A stretch of DNA of 5,905 nucleotides, from contig JAIYAI010000802.1 of NCBI GenBank assembly GCA_027489135.1, positions 1 to 5,905 of the forward strand, given 5' to 3'. The notes beneath the pieces were generated by a model. The model was given only the letters and a program-made list of their open reading frames with translations. It did not search any database and was not told where the DNA came from. The stretch comes from Acetobacteraceae bacterium (GTDB lineage Bacteria; Pseudomonadota; Alphaproteobacteria; Acetobacterales; Acetobacteraceae). A program made the position numbers and the translations under genes. Position 1 is the first letter of the stretch; every line of letters starts with the position of its first letter. Shown piece by piece: positions 5,255 through 5,905 of the stretch.

Positions 5255-5905
5255 TCAGCCGGCCTTGTCCTGCGGCGCCGCGGGCATGGACTCCATCGGC
5301 GTCGTGGGGCCGCCGCCATGCGGCTTCGGCGTGCCGAGCGTGTCCATCTCGGCCTCGGTCAGTTGCCGGTCCGTGCCACCGCCGCAGGCCATGGGGGGCG
5401 TGCGGCCACCGAGCACCTCCATCTCCGCCTCGGTCAGCTGCCGGTCCGTGCCACCGCCGCAGGCCATGGCGGTCGCGGCCTCCTCGGACTGGGTCGCGGC
5501 GATGACGGGGGCATTGGCGCGCGGCAGCTTGTTCTTCGGCCGGTGCATGGTCTTCCACAGGGCGTTGTGCGGCGCGCGCGCGGCGTCGACCGGCGCGTGG
5601 CGGCTCTCGTCGAAGTGGAAATCGACCTTCTTCTTGGTCTGCGGGCCCCAGTAGCCGACCTTGCCCAGGTCGTAGAAGGTCCGCTGGAAGCCCGACTTCA
5701 GGAAGGCCTTGAGGCAGCCCACGAGGTAGCTCCGCCGCCGCTTGTCCCTCGTCCAGGGATACTGGAACAACGCCTTGTTCATGTAGAAGCGGCGGTAGTT
5801 CGCCATGGTGCGGTCCAGCAGGGTGCCGCGGTCCATCGCATCAGGCTTCATGATGGGCGTCACGAAATTGTACTTCTCGAAGTCGAAGACCTCGACCTTG
5901 TCGCC
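5255..5905 (-). CDS. bchE: BchE, anaerobic Mg-protoporphyrin IX monomethyl ester cyclase (C-terminal part only)
   Basis: Oxygen-independent, cobalamin- and radical-SAM-dependent cyclase that forms ring E of bacteriochlorophyll using water-derived oxygen. Only the last 216 residues are present; the B12-binding and CxxxCxxC radical-SAM domains lie beyond the right edge. The frame is open to base 5905, beginning GDKVEVFDFEKYNFV. Diagnostic C-terminal blocks are FVTPIMKPDAMDRG (14-27), NYRRFYMNKALF (36-47), YLVGCLKAFLKSGFQRTFYD (60-79) and GYWGPQTKKKVDFHFDE (84-100). The rest (about 105-216) is low-complexity and holds two copies of a 25-residue unit starting MACGGGTDRQLTEAEM (147 and 172). bchJ follows after 7 nt. 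Presence of bchE points to bacteriochlorophyll synthesis at low oxygen; whether the genome also has aerobic AcsF cannot be seen. Confidence 0.94.
   Translation of the reverse strand, partial: GDKVEVFDFEKYNFVTPIMKPDAMDRGTLLDRTMANYRRFYMNKALFQYPWTRDKRRRSYLVGCLKAFLKSGFQRTFYDLGKVGYWGPQTKKKVDFHFDESRHAPVDAARAPHNALWKTMHRPKNKLPRANAPVIAATQSEEAATAMACGGGTDRQLTEAEMEVLGGRTPPMACGGGTDRQLTEAEMDTLGTPKPHGGGPTTPMESMPAAPQDKAG
5343..5469 (-). repeat. Tandem 75-bp duplication inside the bchE tail
   Basis: Plus-strand blocks 5343-5394 and 5418-5469 (52 bp each, offset 75 bp) are identical except for two bases. In the protein this is a 25-residue unit repeated twice; both copies start MACGGGTDRQLTEAEM and then diverge (EVLGGRTPP versus DTLGTPKPH). 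The offset is a multiple of three, so the frame is kept. The near-identity at DNA level suggests a recent duplication. Confidence 0.9.

Noticed and set aside
5343..5469. Repeat considered as a CRISPR or mobile-element end
   Set aside because: There are only two copies, in frame inside bchE, with no palindromic repeat, spacer pattern or transposase near by.
3742..5505. 587-codon plus-strand open frame across the DUF2189, bchJ and bchE genes
   Set aside because: It crosses three well-supported genes in the wrong frame, and its product is Gly/Ala/Arg-rich with no recognisable domain.

Overview
The window is a piece of a photosynthesis gene cluster from a purple, bacteriochlorophyll a-producing alphaproteobacterium. 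The DNA is very GC-rich, and nearly every base lies in a gene. The gene order crtE-crtF-bchC-bchX is the classic 'superoperon' order known from Rhodobacter and relatives. The GC content and the placing of bchE-bchJ next to crtE would fit a Rhodospirillales/Acetobacteraceae-like organism, but the lineage is inference, not shown by the sequence.

Layout. The left half is a minus-strand operon, read right to left from about 3650. It runs crtE (geranylgeranyl diphosphate synthase), crtF (carotenoid O-methyltransferase), bchC (hydroxyethyl-bacteriochlorophyllide dehydrogenase) and bchX (Fe protein of chlorophyllide a reductase), which leaves the window at base 1. crtE/crtF are 4 nt apart and bchC/bchX overlap (ATGA). 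crtF and bchC are separated by 97 bp that hold a second, internal promoter. A plus-strand gene (3842-4642) diverges from crtE and encodes a multi-pass membrane protein of the DUF2189 family. It meets bchJ tail to tail with a 7-bp overlap. The right end is a second minus-strand pair: the C-terminal third or so of bchE (anaerobic Mg-protoporphyrin monomethyl ester cyclase), entering from the right edge, followed by bchJ.

Regulation. Both intergenic regions carry motifs of the aerobic repressor PpsR/CrtJ (TGT-N12-ACA). Upstream of bchC there are two perfect sites exactly 8 bp apart, lying over a TTGACA -35 and a TAGACT -10. Between crtE and the DUF2189 gene there is one perfect and one degenerate site, again 8 bp apart, embedded in a larger interrupted inverted repeat.

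How the genes fit together. CrtE supplies GGPP, the C20 precursor of carotenoids and of the bacteriochlorophyll tail. CrtF methylates hydroxylated carotenoids (spheroidene/spirilloxanthin-type branch). BchE makes ring E. BchJ is an accessory factor around the vinyl-reduction steps. BchX and BchC act late, on ring B reduction and the C3 hydroxyethyl group. The least understood points are the DUF2189 gene sharing a PpsR-type control region with crtE, and a recent 25-residue tandem duplication in the BchE tail. I see no mobile element, CRISPR array, RNA gene or plainly new system.
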